Notes under the pieces: model-generated
Told to the model about the DNA's origin: nothing
Database searches by the model: none
The model's input: the letters and a program-made list of their open reading frames with translations, nothing else
Made by a program: the position numbers and the translations under genes
Shown: in pieces, positions 34,034 through 42,525 of the stretch
Numbering within the stretch: position 1 is the first letter of the stretch
How the letters are laid out: the number at the start of each line of letters is the position of its first letter
Origin: Amycolatopsis sp. 2-15
GTDB taxonomy: Bacteria; Actinomycetota; Actinomycetes; Mycobacteriales; Pseudonocardiaceae
Length of the DNA: 64,000 nucleotides
NCBI RefSeq assembly: GCF_030285625.1
Contig: NZ_CP127294.1
Coordinates: forward strand, 382,001-446,000
Reading direction: 5' to 3'

Positions 34034-37000
34034 GGGCCGGTCACCTGCCTACCCTCGGGGCGCAGCGGGCAGCAGCCGCGGGCGGGACAGCGGTCGCAGT
34101 CGGGGTTCTCGTGGGCCTGGTAGTCGGGCCCGGCCGCAGCGGCCGCCGCCGAACGCACGAGGTCGAGCCACTGCCGTCCGCCGTCGTCGTCGAGCGGCGG
34201 CTGGTCGCGTTGCGTGGCGCCGGTCTTGTTGTTGGTCTTCGCGACGTACACCAGCCGCGCGCCACCCGGGGTGTTCTTGCCCTCGATCGCGCCGAGCAAC
34301 ACGGCGAGCTGGTACGCGGCGAGCTGCGGGTGCTGCTCGGCGTCGGCGCTGGACACGGGCACCTTGCCGGTCTTGATGTCCACGATCACCGGGCGACCGT
34401 CCTTGTCCAGCTCCACGCGGTCGACGCGGCCGCGCAGCATCACGCGCACCTCGTCGTCGCCCATCGGCAGCTCGACCTCGATGTCCTGCTCGACACCGGC
34501 CTCGATCAGCTCCTTGCGGCTGCCTTCCAGCCACGCCACGAAGTTGCGCAGCATCTGTTCCACGCGGTTGCGCTCGCGCCGGGAGAACCACGGGGCTCCC
34601 GCGTCGACGCGCACCCACGCGTCGTCGAGCGCGGCCTGGATCTGGTCTTCGGTGCGGCCGCCCGCGACGGCCTGTGCGAGGCCGTGCACCAGCGTTCCCG
34701 TGACGGCGGCGAGCTGCGCGGGATCGCTGCCGCCATGGCGCTCGACGAGCCAGCGCAGCGGGCATTTGACCAGGATTTCCACCGTGGACGGTGAGATCCG
34801 CATGAGGTCACCGGGTTTGTGCACCGGCTCGTCGGTGGAGGACGGCAGCAGGCCGTACCACGTGCTGGGGTGCGCGCCGGGCACACCGGCGTCGGCCAGC
34901 CGCGCGAGCTGCTTCGCCGCACGGGCCCGGCGTTCGGGGTCGGCCTTGTCGTCGCACACGACCTCACGCAGCTCGCCCACGAGCTCGGCCAGCACCAGCG
35001 AACGGCCGGGTGGCTTCATGCGGGAGTCGAGCGCACCGTCGTCGGCGCCGTTCTCCTCGAGGTCGTCGAGGAAGCGCGAGGGCTGCTCGTCCTCACCCGC
35101 CACGGCCGTGACCAGCAACGTCCGGCGCGCACGGGCGGCGGCGACGTAGAACAGGCGCCGCTCCTCGGCCAGGATCGGGGCGATGGCGGAGACCTTGTCG
35201 CCGTCGTCCACTCCGGACAGCAGGTCCACGAGCCGTTCCACCCCGAGCAGGGAACCGCGCAGGCGCAGGTCCGGCCACGCGCCTTCCTGCACGCCCGCCA
35301 CGGCCACCACCGTCCACTCGCGACCCGCGGCCGCGTGCGCGGTCAGCAGCGACACGCCCTCACCCGGGATCGCGGCGGGCGCCAGCGTGTCCCCGGCGAT
35401 GTTCTGCGACGACAGGTAGTCGGCGAACGACGCGACGCTCGCCCGCGGCAACCGGTCGACATAACGACCGGCGGCGTCGAACAACGCGACCACGGCGTCG
35501 AGGTCGCGGTCGGCCTGCGCGCCTAGCGAACCGCCGCGATCGACGAACCGCAACAGCCGTTCCTGCAGGCCACTGGCCTCCCACAGCTCCCAGAGAACCT
35601 GCTCCACGCCTTCACCGCGCGCGACCGCCTGGTGCGTGACGCCCAGCAGCTTGCCGACACGGCGCACCGGCGTCGCCTCGGCGTCGGCGAGCCCGACCAG
35701 GATGTCGCCGCCGCGCAGCGCTTCCACGAGCAGTTCGTCGCTGGAGCGCTGGCCGCCGCCGGCCAGTTCGAGCCGGCGCAGGCCGCGGCGGACGCGGCGC
35801 AACGCGAGCGGGTCGGCACCGCCCAGCGCCGAGGACAGCAGCATTTCGGCGAGGTCGACGTCGAGCAGCTCCGGTTCGGCGGCGATCCGCAGCACGGCCA
35901 GCAGTGGCCGGACAGCGGAGTGCTTGGCCAGCGGCAGCTCTTGCGTCGCCGAGCCGATCGGCACCCCGGCCGCGCGCAAAGCTCGTTGCAGGACCAAGAA
36001 AGTCCGCGCGGGCGAGCGCACGAGCACCGCCATCTCGGACCACGGCACGCCGTCGACGAGGTGGGCGCGGCGCAGCTGGTCGGCGATCCAGCTCGCCTCG
36101 GCGGCGGGCGTCGGCATCAGGCGGACGCGGACTTTGCCCCCGCGTTTCCCTTGCGGCGACACGAGTTTCCGGTGCTGCGACGCACCCGGCAGCGTGGCGC
36201 CGAGCTTCGTCACGGCCTCGCGCACGGCCGGGGCGAGCCGATGCGAAGTGGTGAGCGTGACCGTGCGATCGCCGTCGGAGTCCGCGTCGGCGAACAGCCG
36301 GGGATCCGCGCCACGGAAGGAGAACACGGACTGGTCGGGGTCGCCGGCCACCACGAACTCGGCCGCGGTCCGGCCGATCTGGCGGATCAGCTGGATCTGC
36401 AACGGATCGAGGTGGTGGGCGTCGTCCACGAACAGGTGCCGCACACGGCCACGTTCGCGATCGCGCAGCTCCTCGTCGTCTTCGAGGGCGAGCAGGGCGG
36501 AGGTGACCAGCTCGGCGGCGTCGAGCGCCGGGGCGCTGCGGACGCCGAGCGCGTTGCCGCCCGCGCCCTGCAGCTGTGTGACCTCCTCGTACTGCGCCCA
36601 GAAGTGCCCGGCCGCGACCCACTCCTCGCGGTCCTTGCGGTGGCCCAGCTCCACGAGGTCCTCGGGGCCGAGCCCGCGTTCGGCCGCGCGCATCAGCAGG
36701 TCGCGCAGCTCCTCGGCGAAGCCCGGCACGAGCAGCGCCGGACGCAGCTGGTCCGGCCAGTCGGGGGCGCCGACCTCGAGGTCACCCTGCAGCAGCTCGC
36801 GCACGACCACGTCCTGCTCCGCGCCGGCCAGCAACCGCGGCGGCGGCAGCTCTTCGGCGCGGGCTTCGAGACGGAGCAGCGAAAACGCGTACGAGTGCAC
36901 CGTGCGCACGAGCGGTTCACTCACCGTGCGCGGCAGCACCGACGACTGCTCGGGATCGGCCGTGAGGCGGCGCGTGATGTCGGCCCGCAGCGCGTCGGCC

Positions 37001-37242
37001 GCGCGGCGCGACGCGGTGAGCACGAGCACGCTCTCCGGGTCGGCGCCGTCGGCGATGCGGCGCGCGGCCGCGGTGGCGAGCAAGGTCGTCTTCCCGGTGC
37101 CGGGGCCGCCGAGCACGCGGAGGAACCCGGCGGGCGGGGACAGCAGCCGGCGTGCGCCCGCGTCCCAGGCGAACGTGGGTGCGCCGGCGACGGGCGGGCG
37201 CACGAGCCGCGCCTGTCCGTGTGCTGTTCTCCGCCCGTTCAC
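34030..37242 (-). CDS. adnA: AdnA-type helicase-nuclease subunit
   Basis: Partner of AdnB, about 1070 residues. Walker A is GGPGTGKT (about 45-52). Motif II reads LFVDDAHHLD rather than the usual DExx, so ATP hydrolysis may be weak, consistent with AdnB being reported as the lead motor in mycobacteria. Motif III is GDPDQSVFSFRGAD and motif VI LFYVAAARARRTLLV. The C-terminal nuclease has VIVDIKTGKVP and is flanked by Cys in VKCPLRW and CDRCPARGC, the arrangement of an AddB-like iron-sulphur clasp. Start GTG at 37242 is chosen from the start of similarity (NGRRTAHGQARLVRPP); the ribosome site is weak, and the upstream frame looks non-coding. Confidence 0.9.
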   Translation of the reverse strand: MNGRRTAHGQARLVRPPVAGAPTFAWDAGARRLLSPPAGFLRVLGGPGTGKTTLLATAAARRIADGADPESVLVLTASRRAADALRADITRRLTADPEQSSVLPRTVSEPLVRTVHSYAFSLLRLEARAEELPPPRLLAGAEQDVVVRELLQGDLEVGAPDWPDQLRPALLVPGFAEELRDLLMRAAERGLGPEDLVELGHRKDREEWVAAGHFWAQYEEVTQLQGAGGNALGVRSAPALDAAELVTSALLALEDDEELRDRERGRVRHLFVDDAHHLDPLQIQLIRQIGRTAAEFVVAGDPDQSVFSFRGADPRLFADADSDGDRTVTLTTSHRLAPAVREAVTKLGATLPGASQHRKLVSPQGKRGGKVRVRLMPTPAAEASWIADQLRRAHLVDGVPWSEMAVLVRSPARTFLVLQRALRAAGVPIGSATQELPLAKHSAVRPLLAVLRIAAEPELLDVDLAEMLLSSALGGADPLALRRVRRGLRRLELAGGGQRSSDELLVEALRGGDILVGLADAEATPVRRVGKLLGVTHQAVARGEGVEQVLWELWEASGLQERLLRFVDRGGSLGAQADRDLDAVVALFDAAGRYVDRLPRASVASFADYLSSQNIAGDTLAPAAIPGEGVSLLTAHAAAGREWTVVAVAGVQEGAWPDLRLRGSLLGVERLVDLLSGVDDGDKVSAIAPILAEERRLFYVAAARARRTLLVTAVAGEDEQPSRFLDDLEENGADDGALDSRMKPPGRSLVLAELVGELREVVCDDKADPERRARAAKQLARLADAGVPGAHPSTWYGLLPSSTDEPVHKPGDLMRISPSTVEILVKCPLRWLVERHGGSDPAQLAAVTGTLVHGLAQAVAGGRTEDQIQAALDDAWVRVDAGAPWFSRRERNRVEQMLRNFVAWLEGSRKELIEAGVEQDIEVELPMGDDEVRVMLRGRVDRVELDKDGRPVIVDIKTGKVPVSSADAEQHPQLAAYQLAVLLGAIEGKNTPGGARLVYVAKTNNKTGATQRDQPPLDDDGGRQWLDLVRSAAAAAAGPDYQAHENPDCDRCPARGCCPLRPEGRQVTGP

Positions 37243-37342
37243 ACCAGCGATGGAACCATGCTGACACGCACGGGTGGCGCACCGGCACGCCTTTCCGGGG
37301 TCGGGACGTTGAACTGTCGGGGTGGTGCGGCAAAGTGCGGGG

Positions 37343-37684
37343 ATGGACGACGAACTGCACGAACGGATCCGGGCTGTCATCAAGGACGTGCCCGCGGGGA
37401 CCGTCGCGACCTACGGTGACATCGCCACGCTCAGCGGCGCGCCGTCACCCCGGCTGGTCGGGCGCGTGCTCGCCGAAGACGGGCACGACCTGCCGTGGCA
37501 GCGGATCCTGCGCGCCAACGGCACTCCGGCGCCGCACCTGGCCCACCGGCAGCTCGAACTCCTGCGCGCGGAGGGCGTGCTCGCCGACGGCCAGCGCGTG
37601 AACCTGCGCGAGTACCGGTGGCGGCCGGACGGGCTCGCGGCAGAGGATGGCCCGGCGGGGCTGTTTGAGATCCCCGATATTTAG
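37343..37684 (+). CDS. Alkyltransferase-like (ATL) DNA-binding protein
   Basis: Protein of 113 residues from the O6-alkylguanine-DNA alkyltransferase fold, DNA-binding domain only. VPAGTVATYGDIATLSGAPS is the helix-turn-helix region. The active-site PCHR motif of real alkyltransferases is PWQR here (residues 51-54), with Trp in place of the reactive Cys. ATL proteins bind alkylated guanine and flag it for nucleotide excision repair rather than repairing it. The position after adnA corresponds to mycobacterial Rv3204. Its stop codon lies inside the iron box of the next gene. Confidence 0.88.
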   Translation: MDDELHERIRAVIKDVPAGTVATYGDIATLSGAPSPRLVGRVLAEDGHDLPWQRILRANGTPAPHLAHRQLELLRAEGVLADGQRVNLREYRWRPDGLAAEDGPAGLFEIPDI

Positions 37685-37699
37685 GTTGGGTTTACCTAA
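37681..37699 (+). promoter_or_regulatory. IdeR/DtxR-type iron box overlapping a start codon
   Basis: TTAGGTTGGGTTTACCTAA matches the 19-bp IdeR/DtxR consensus TTAGGTTAGGCTAACCTAA at 16 positions. Its last base is the A of the ATG of the siderophore-interacting protein, and its first bases contain the stop codon of the ATL gene. Binding of the iron-loaded repressor here would block initiation when iron is plentiful. Confidence 0.8.
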
Positions 37700-38516
37700 T
37701 GGCATTGCTGACTTCGCACCGCGGCCGGGTCACCGCGGTCCGGCGGGTCACCCCGCACATGGCCAGGATCACGTTCGGCTGCCCCACACTCGCGGCCGTC
37801 TCCGGTGTCGGGCCCGACGCGTACATGAAGGTGTTCTTCCCGCTGCCGGGCCAGGATGAGCCGCAGCTACCGCCCGCGCCGCAGACCGGCGACGTGATGT
37901 CCTGGTACAAGACCTACCTCGCCATGCCCGACGGGGTCCGGCCGCCGATGCGCACCTACACCGTGCGCGCGCTGCGCCCCGAGCTCGAGGAGGTCGACGT
38001 CGACTTCGTCCTCCACGACGACGCCCAGGGCCCGGCTTCGGAGTGGACCGCGCGCGCCGCGGCCGGCGACCTGGTGGCGTTCGTGGGCCCGCACAGCCTG
38101 TACGACGTGCCTCCGACCTCCGACTGGCAGCTCCCGGTGGGCGACGAGACGGCGCTGCCCGCGATCGGCGCGATCGTGGAGAGCTGCCGCAGTCCGCGCG
38201 GGCCGCCGTGTACGTCGAGATCCCCGATCGCGCGGAGCGTCAGACCTTCGAGACCGTCGGTGCCGTCGAGCTGCACTGGGTCGTGCGCGGCACCCGGCCC
38301 CACGGCGAAGCCCTGGTCGAGGCCCTCCGCACCGCCACCCTCCCCGGTGGCGCGCCCTACGCCTGGGTCTCCGGCGAGGCGAACGTCGTGAAACACGTCC
38401 GCCGCCACCTCGTCCGCGACCGCGGCTTCGACAAGGCGGCCATCTGCTTCACGGGGTACTGGCGGCAGGGGCTGAGTGAGGAAGCGGTGGGGAGGGAGCG
38501 GGCGGAGGCTTCCTGA
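37699..38516 (+). pseudogene. Siderophore-interacting FAD reductase, interrupted by one missing base
   Basis: Flavin reductase of the SIP/ViuB family that would release iron from ferric siderophores with NAD(P)H. The first frame has the N-terminal start RVTPHMARITFG, the FAD motif MRTYTVRALRP and VDFVLHDDAQGPASEW, through DETALPAIGAIVES. The rest (QSARAAVYVEIPDRAERQ, YAWVSGEANVVKHVRRHLV and CFTGYWRQG) is in another frame. Inserting one C at 38184 (GAGAGC-CTGCCG) restores a 272-residue protein reading I-V-E-S-L-P-Q-S. Family length is normal after the repair, so this is either an assembly error or a fresh mutation. An iron box overlaps the start. Confidence 0.8.
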
Positions 38517-38589
38517 GCAGGCCGCCAGTGCCGGCTGGTCGCGGCGGAACTCGGCGATGAAGCCATCGGCGCGAGCGGGCGGGCGTTGC

Positions 38590-39384
38590 CTAAGCGCTGC
38601 CCAGCGTCGAGACGACCAGCTTCACCAGCGCGCCCAGGCGTTGCCGTTCGGGCTGATGGGTGGGGATACCGGCAGCTTCCAGCGGCGCCGCCGTCACAGG
38701 GCCGACGCAGAACGTCTTGACCGCGCCGCGGCGGAGGGCGTCGTGGGCGCCGGTGGGGGCGGTGAGCGTCAGGAAGTTGGTGGCGGCCGGGGCGCTGGTG
38801 AAGACGAGGGCGTCGACTTCGGCGGAGACGATGTCGTGCGCGAGGGACAAGACCGGGGCGGTGTCCGCGGGTGAGTGCCAGCGGTAGGGCTGCACCGCTA
38901 CCACCTCGGCGCCCACCAGCCGATCGGTGAACTCCGGCAGCGGAGCGCCGTGCAGCTGCACGGCGACGCGCTCGTTCTCGACGCCCGCGGCGACCAGTGC
39001 GTCGAACAGCTCCGCGTTGCTCTCCCCCGGTGCCGAGAAGTCCTCGCGCAAGCCCATACCTCGCACTGCGCCGACAGCTTTCGGGCCGCGCGCGAAGATG
39101 CGGGACGCGCCCAAAGCCGTGAACAGGTCGTCCTTGAGGCCCCAGCCGTCGGCGGCGGCGAGCCAGCCGCGGAAGCCGGCGCCGGTCGTGACGGCCGTGA
39201 ACGCAACCGGCGCGGCCAGCACGGCTTCGGTGCTGAGCCGAAGCTCGGGGTCTTCGGCGAGGGGCACGATGGTGATCGTCGGCGCGTGGCGCACCTGCGC
39301 GCCGTAGCGAAGCAGCGCCGAGATGAGGTCGTCGGCGCGGCGTTCGGCCGTGACGCCGATCCGCACCCCGTCCAGCTCACCCAT
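38590..39384 (-). CDS. Stand-alone HemD-like protein (uroporphyrinogen-III synthase family)
   Basis: Protein of 264 residues with the two-lobed HemD fold: GVRIGVTAERRADDLISALL, TTGAGFRGWLAAADGW, VAVQLHGAPLPEF, ALVFTSAPAATNFL and CVGPVTAAPLEAAGIPTHQP. It aligns along its length with the HemD domain of the NnaR-like protein at 43910-45011 (for example FRGW, EDFSAPGESN/EDYSPPSESN, VQLHG) but has no winged-helix tail. It may make uroporphyrinogen III for sirohaem or haem, or be a non-catalytic regulator-domain relative. ATG at 39384 overlaps the WYL gene stop by 8 bases, so the two are co-expressed. Confidence 0.82.
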   Translation of the reverse strand: MGELDGVRIGVTAERRADDLISALLRYGAQVRHAPTITIVPLAEDPELRLSTEAVLAAPVAFTAVTTGAGFRGWLAAADGWGLKDDLFTALGASRIFARGPKAVGAVRGMGLREDFSAPGESNAELFDALVAAGVENERVAVQLHGAPLPEFTDRLVGAEVVAVQPYRWHSPADTAPVLSLAHDIVSAEVDALVFTSAPAATNFLTLTAPTGAHDALRRGAVKTFCVGPVTAAPLEAAGIPTHQPERQRLGALVKLVVSTLGSA

Positions 39385-40354
39385 AGGTCGCGTCCATCTC
39401 CCTGATCGCTTCCGCGAGCCGCGCCCGCAGGTCCGCCGGCTCGAGCACCTCCAGGTGAGGCCCGAACCGCAGCAGCTCGCCGATCGCGGGTTCCCCCGGC
39501 TCGACCGGCAGCCGCATCGTGAGCCAGCCTTCCTCATCGGCGACCGCGCCGCCGTCCAGGGCCTCGCGCAGCGCCCGCGCCCCGACGCTGCCCGCGTAGA
39601 ACGGCAGCAGCCCCTGCGCCCGCGGCGACAGGCGCACGGTCGCGAGCCGCGGGTACATGCGCCGTTCGAACTGCTCCGACCACTCCTGCCAGTAACGAGG
39701 CAGGTCGAAATCCGCCGGTCGCTCGAACCCCTCCCCGAGGTCCGTCAGCTCCAGGATCCGCGAAATCCGGTACGTGCGATCGGTCCCCTCGCACCGCCCG
39801 GCGAGGTACCAGTTGCCCGCCTTGAGAATCAGGCCGAGCGGCTCCAGCACACGCTCGACCTCACGCTGGCCCCAGCGTTCGTAGCGGATCCGGATGCGAT
39901 GGCTCGACCACACGGCGTCGGCGACGGCGGACAGCACCGGCAGGCTCTCGATCCCGCGGTGCCACCCGGGGACGTCGAGGTAGAACCGCTCGGCGACGCG
40001 CCCCGCGCGGCTGCGCAGCTCCTTCGGCAAGGCGGCAGACAGCTTGAGCTGCGCCGCCGCCAGCACCGTACCGAGCCCCAGCTCCGCTGCGGCCGCGGGC
40101 AGCCCGGCCAGCGAAAGCGACTGCGCCTCCTCCTCGGTGAGCCCGGTCAGCCGCGTGCGGTAGCCGTCGACCAGCTGGTAGCCGCCGGCGCGGCCGCGGT
40201 CGGCGTAGACGGGCACGCCGGAGGCCGACAGCGCCTCGATGTCGCGGTAGACGGTCCGGACGGAGACCTCCAGCTCGGCGGCCAGTTCCTCGGCCGTCAT
40301 CCGGCCGCGGTTCTGCAGCAGGAGCAGCACCGTGAGCAACCGGGACGCGCGCAT
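39377..40354 (-). CDS. WYL-domain transcriptional regulator
   Basis: Regulator of 325 residues. The N-terminal DeoR-like helix-turn-helix (MTAEELAAELEVSVRTVYRD) is followed by the WYL sensor domain (RIRIRYERWGQREVERVLEP with GNWYLAGRC) and a C-terminal WCX-like extension (LSPRAQGLLPF). The WYL triad reads W-Y-L in NWYLAG. The ATG at 40354 fits the conserved start MRASRLLTVLLLLQ. It is divergent from the DUF3224 gene with 61 bp between; two CTGACA copies at 40377-40382 and 40387-40392, spaced by one DNA turn, are candidate contact sites. It is translationally coupled to the HemD-like gene downstream. Confidence 0.9.
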   Translation of the reverse strand: MRASRLLTVLLLLQNRGRMTAEELAAELEVSVRTVYRDIEALSASGVPVYADRGRAGGYQLVDGYRTRLTGLTEEEAQSLSLAGLPAAAAELGLGTVLAAAQLKLSAALPKELRSRAGRVAERFYLDVPGWHRGIESLPVLSAVADAVWSSHRIRIRYERWGQREVERVLEPLGLILKAGNWYLAGRCEGTDRTYRISRILELTDLGEGFERPADFDLPRYWQEWSEQFERRMYPRLATVRLSPRAQGLLPFYAGSVGARALREALDGGAVADEEGWLTMRLPVEPGEPAIGELLRFGPHLEVLEPADLRARLAEAIREMDATYG

Positions 40355-40415
40355 GAATCGAGTATGACCGAAAATCCTGACACAAGCTGACAGGTATGGG
40401 CGGTTGAGTGGTCCC

Positions 40416-40814
40416 ATGAACACGTTCAGCATGAAGAACTGGGACGAACACCTCGCCAGCGGCAGCGAAGGCGGCCCGCGCGTGGCCTACGCGCACGCAA
40501 CGATGGAGTACCGCGGCGTGATCGAAGGTGAGTCGATCTGCGATTACCTGCTGTACTACGCGGGCGAAGGTTACGACGGCGGCGGCACCACGTCACCGAG
40601 CTTCGAGCGGTTCGACGCGACTGTCGACGGCCGCCGCGGCACGTTCGTGGTCCGGCACGAGGGCGGTTTCGACCCGAAGGGCATCTGGTCGAAGTTCGAC
40701 GTCGTGGCCGGCTCCGCGACGGGCGAGCTCGCCGGCCTGACGGGGTCGGGCACGGTGCAGGGCACGATCGGCGAACCGACGGTGTCGTACACCTTCGACT
40801 ACGCGCTGAGCTGA
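40416..40814 (+). CDS. DUF3224 domain protein
   Basis: Protein of 132 residues with no signal peptide or membrane segment. The motif order AHATMEYRGVIEGESICDYL, FERFDATVDGRRGTFVVRHE, GIWSKFDVVAGSATGELAGL and GTVQGTIGEPTVSYTFDYAL matches DUF3224, a small beta-barrel of allene-oxide-cyclase-like shape. Function unknown. In actinobacteria DUF3224 genes are often next to WYL-type YafY regulators, as here, so the divergent regulator probably controls it. It is followed 12 bases later by the winged-helix gene. Confidence 0.85.
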   Translation: MNTFSMKNWDEHLASGSEGGPRVAYAHATMEYRGVIEGESICDYLLYYAGEGYDGGGTTSPSFERFDATVDGRRGTFVVRHEGGFDPKGIWSKFDVVAGSATGELAGLTGSGTVQGTIGEPTVSYTFDYALS

Positions 40815-40825
40815 AGGAGGCCGCT

Positions 40826-41944
40826 GTGCTCGAGGTGTCACGCAAGCAAGCGATGGCGTACCGGGTCGCGCGGCACGGCCTGCACCGGGACTTCGCGGAC
40901 CCGGTGGCGTCGCCACTGTTCGACCTCGGTCTGCAGGACAGCATGCGTGACACCGCCTTGCTCGCGCTCTCGGCGCGGTCTTCGTCGCCGGTCGAGCCGA
41001 CATCCCTTGTGGACGATCCGCACGTGGTGCTCGTCTGGTCCCACCGCGGCGCCCCGCACTTCCACCGGCGCGCAGCCCTGCGCGAGCTCGTGACGTCGCT
41101 GATCCCCCTCGACGACGCCGACGCCCTGGCCCGGATGCTGTGGCAGAAAAAGGAAATCGGCGCGACGGGGGTGCCCGCGTCGGAGGTGCTCTTCACCGCG
41201 GCGCGGGCCATCCGCAAGGTCGTGACGCAGCCGATGTCGAAGGGCGCGGTGAGCGCCGCCGCCACCCGCGAGCTGCCGCCGGAGTACTCCCGCTGGTGCC
41301 GCCCCTGCAACACCACGCACATCCAGGAGCAGCTCATGCGGCTGGCCACCCTCCACGGCGGCGTGCGCCTGGAGGCCGATCAGTCCCCGGCGACGCTGGC
41401 ACCGCTGGAAGACCGGGGCCGCATGCGGACATCACCCGACGCGGCCGCCGTTTCGCGCGTGGTGCGCGGCTACCTGGTCGCGAACGGGCCCGCCACCCAG
41501 GGCGACGCGGCGGGTTTCGTGGGCACGGCGAAAACGGCTCTGTCAGCTGCCTGGCCCGATGATCTGGTCGAGGTCAAAGTGGACGGTCGCCGGGCGTTCC
41601 TGCCGGCCGATCAGGTGGCCGCGCTGGAGAACCCGCCGACACCGTCGGTGGTTCGGCTGCTGCCGCCGCTGGATCCGTTCACCCAGGCCCGGGACAAAGC
41701 CGTGCTGGTGCCGGACAAGGCCCGCGCGAAGGAGGTGTGGAAGATCCTCGGCAGCCCTGGCGCGTTGCTCGTGGACGGTGAGCTGATGGGCGTCTGGCGC
41801 ACCCGCGGTTCGGGCAAACGCCTGGCCTTCACCGTGACCGCGTTCGACCCGCTTCGCGCAGCCGATCGGGCTGCGGCCGAGGAAGAAGCTTCCCGCGCCG
41901 CCGCGGCCCGGGGATACGCGGATCTCTCCGTCACCTGGGCCTAG
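40826..41944 (+). CDS. Winged-helix DNA-binding domain protein (HTH_42, AlkZ/AlkX-like)
   Basis: Protein of 372 residues in the HTH_42 family that includes the AlkZ (YcaQ) interstrand-crosslink glycosylases and their relatives. Markers are SRKQAMAYRVARHGL at the start, VLVWSHRGAPHFHRRAALRE, VVRGYLVANGPATQGDAAGF (winged helix) and VRLLPPLDPFTQARDK near the end. I could not identify the catalytic QxQ motif of AlkZ, so glycosylase activity is uncertain. The GTG start follows AAGGAGG. Its stop TAG shares the palindrome CTAG (41941-41944) with the stop of the convergent MarR gene. Confidence 0.82.
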   Translation: MLEVSRKQAMAYRVARHGLHRDFADPVASPLFDLGLQDSMRDTALLALSARSSSPVEPTSLVDDPHVVLVWSHRGAPHFHRRAALRELVTSLIPLDDADALARMLWQKKEIGATGVPASEVLFTAARAIRKVVTQPMSKGAVSAAATRELPPEYSRWCRPCNTTHIQEQLMRLATLHGGVRLEADQSPATLAPLEDRGRMRTSPDAAAVSRVVRGYLVANGPATQGDAAGFVGTAKTALSAAWPDDLVEVKVDGRRAFLPADQVAALENPPTPSVVRLLPPLDPFTQARDKAVLVPDKARAKEVWKILGSPGALLVDGELMGVWRTRGSGKRLAFTVTAFDPLRAADRAAAEEEASRAAAARGYADLSVTWA

Positions 41945-42414
41945 TCCACTTCGGACAGCCGGGCCGTCAGGTCGTCGACGAACCGGTTGAGCAGCGTGCC
42001 GAACGTCCGCTGGTCCTCGACGGACCAGTCGGCCACCGCCTCGCTGAACCAGCTCAAGATGGCTTGGAGGTAGCGCCCGGCCGCGGCGGCGCCCTCCGGC
42101 GTGAGCTCGATGAGGCGGGCGCGCTGGTCGTCGGGGTCGGCGACGCGGCGGACGAGGTCGCGCTTCTCCAGGGCGTTCAGGTGGCGCGTGACGTGCGGGC
42201 CGACGACCTGCATGCGCGTGGCGATCTCGCCGACGCGCAGCGGTTTGCCCGCCATCTGGAGGGTGATGATCACGGTGAGCGCCGGCCGGTCGAGGGCGAG
42301 GCCGGCCTGCTCCATGGCGCGTTCCCCGAGGTGGCTGCGGTTGAGCACCGTGCTCAGCTGCATCAGGCGCGGCAGCACCGCCAACGGGTCGAGCCGGCCT
42401 TCAGTGTCGCTCAT
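41941..42414 (-). CDS. MarR-family transcriptional repressor
   Basis: Regulator of 157 residues. The winged-helix core is LRVGEIATRMQVVGPHVTRH (recognition helix) followed by LVRRVADPDDQRARLIELT (wing with the typical DPDDQR-LI motif). N- and C-terminal helices form the dimer. ATG at 42414 follows AAGAGG; a GTG three bases upstream is possible. It is divergent from the FAD monooxygenase gene; two near-identical operator copies lie between them, one close to each start, so autorepression and control of the monooxygenase by a phenolic-type ligand are inferred. Confidence 0.9.
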   Translation of the reverse strand: MSDTEGRLDPLAVLPRLMQLSTVLNRSHLGERAMEQAGLALDRPALTVIITLQMAGKPLRVGEIATRMQVVGPHVTRHLNALEKRDLVRRVADPDDQRARLIELTPEGAAAAGRYLQAILSWFSEAVADWSVEDQRTFGTLLNRFVDDLTARLSEVD

Positions 42415-42425
42415 CACACCTCTTA

Positions 42426-42443
42426 CATACCTAAGTTAGCTAT
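42426..42443. promoter_or_regulatory. MarR operator copy 1
   Basis: CATACCTAAGTTAGCTAT contains the palindrome CTAAGTTAG (42431-42439). It lies 12 bp upstream of the MarR start and is repeated 70 bp further on with one base changed. TATATAG just beyond it may serve as a -10 region. Confidence 0.75.
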
Positions 42444-42495
42444 ATAGTTGCCTCGCGCGCAGGAGTCGTCCAGGGCCCGCCGCGCTCGCGAGAAG

Positions 42496-42513
42496 CATAC
42501 CTAACTTAGCTAT
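42496..42513. promoter_or_regulatory. MarR operator copy 2
   Basis: CATACCTAACTTAGCTAT differs from copy 1 only in the centre of the palindrome (CTAACTTAG, 42501-42509). It ends 12 bp before the ATG of the FAD monooxygenase and just ahead of its GAGGAG ribosome site, so binding would block this gene. Confidence 0.75.
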
Positions 42514-42525
42514 CGAGGAGACACC

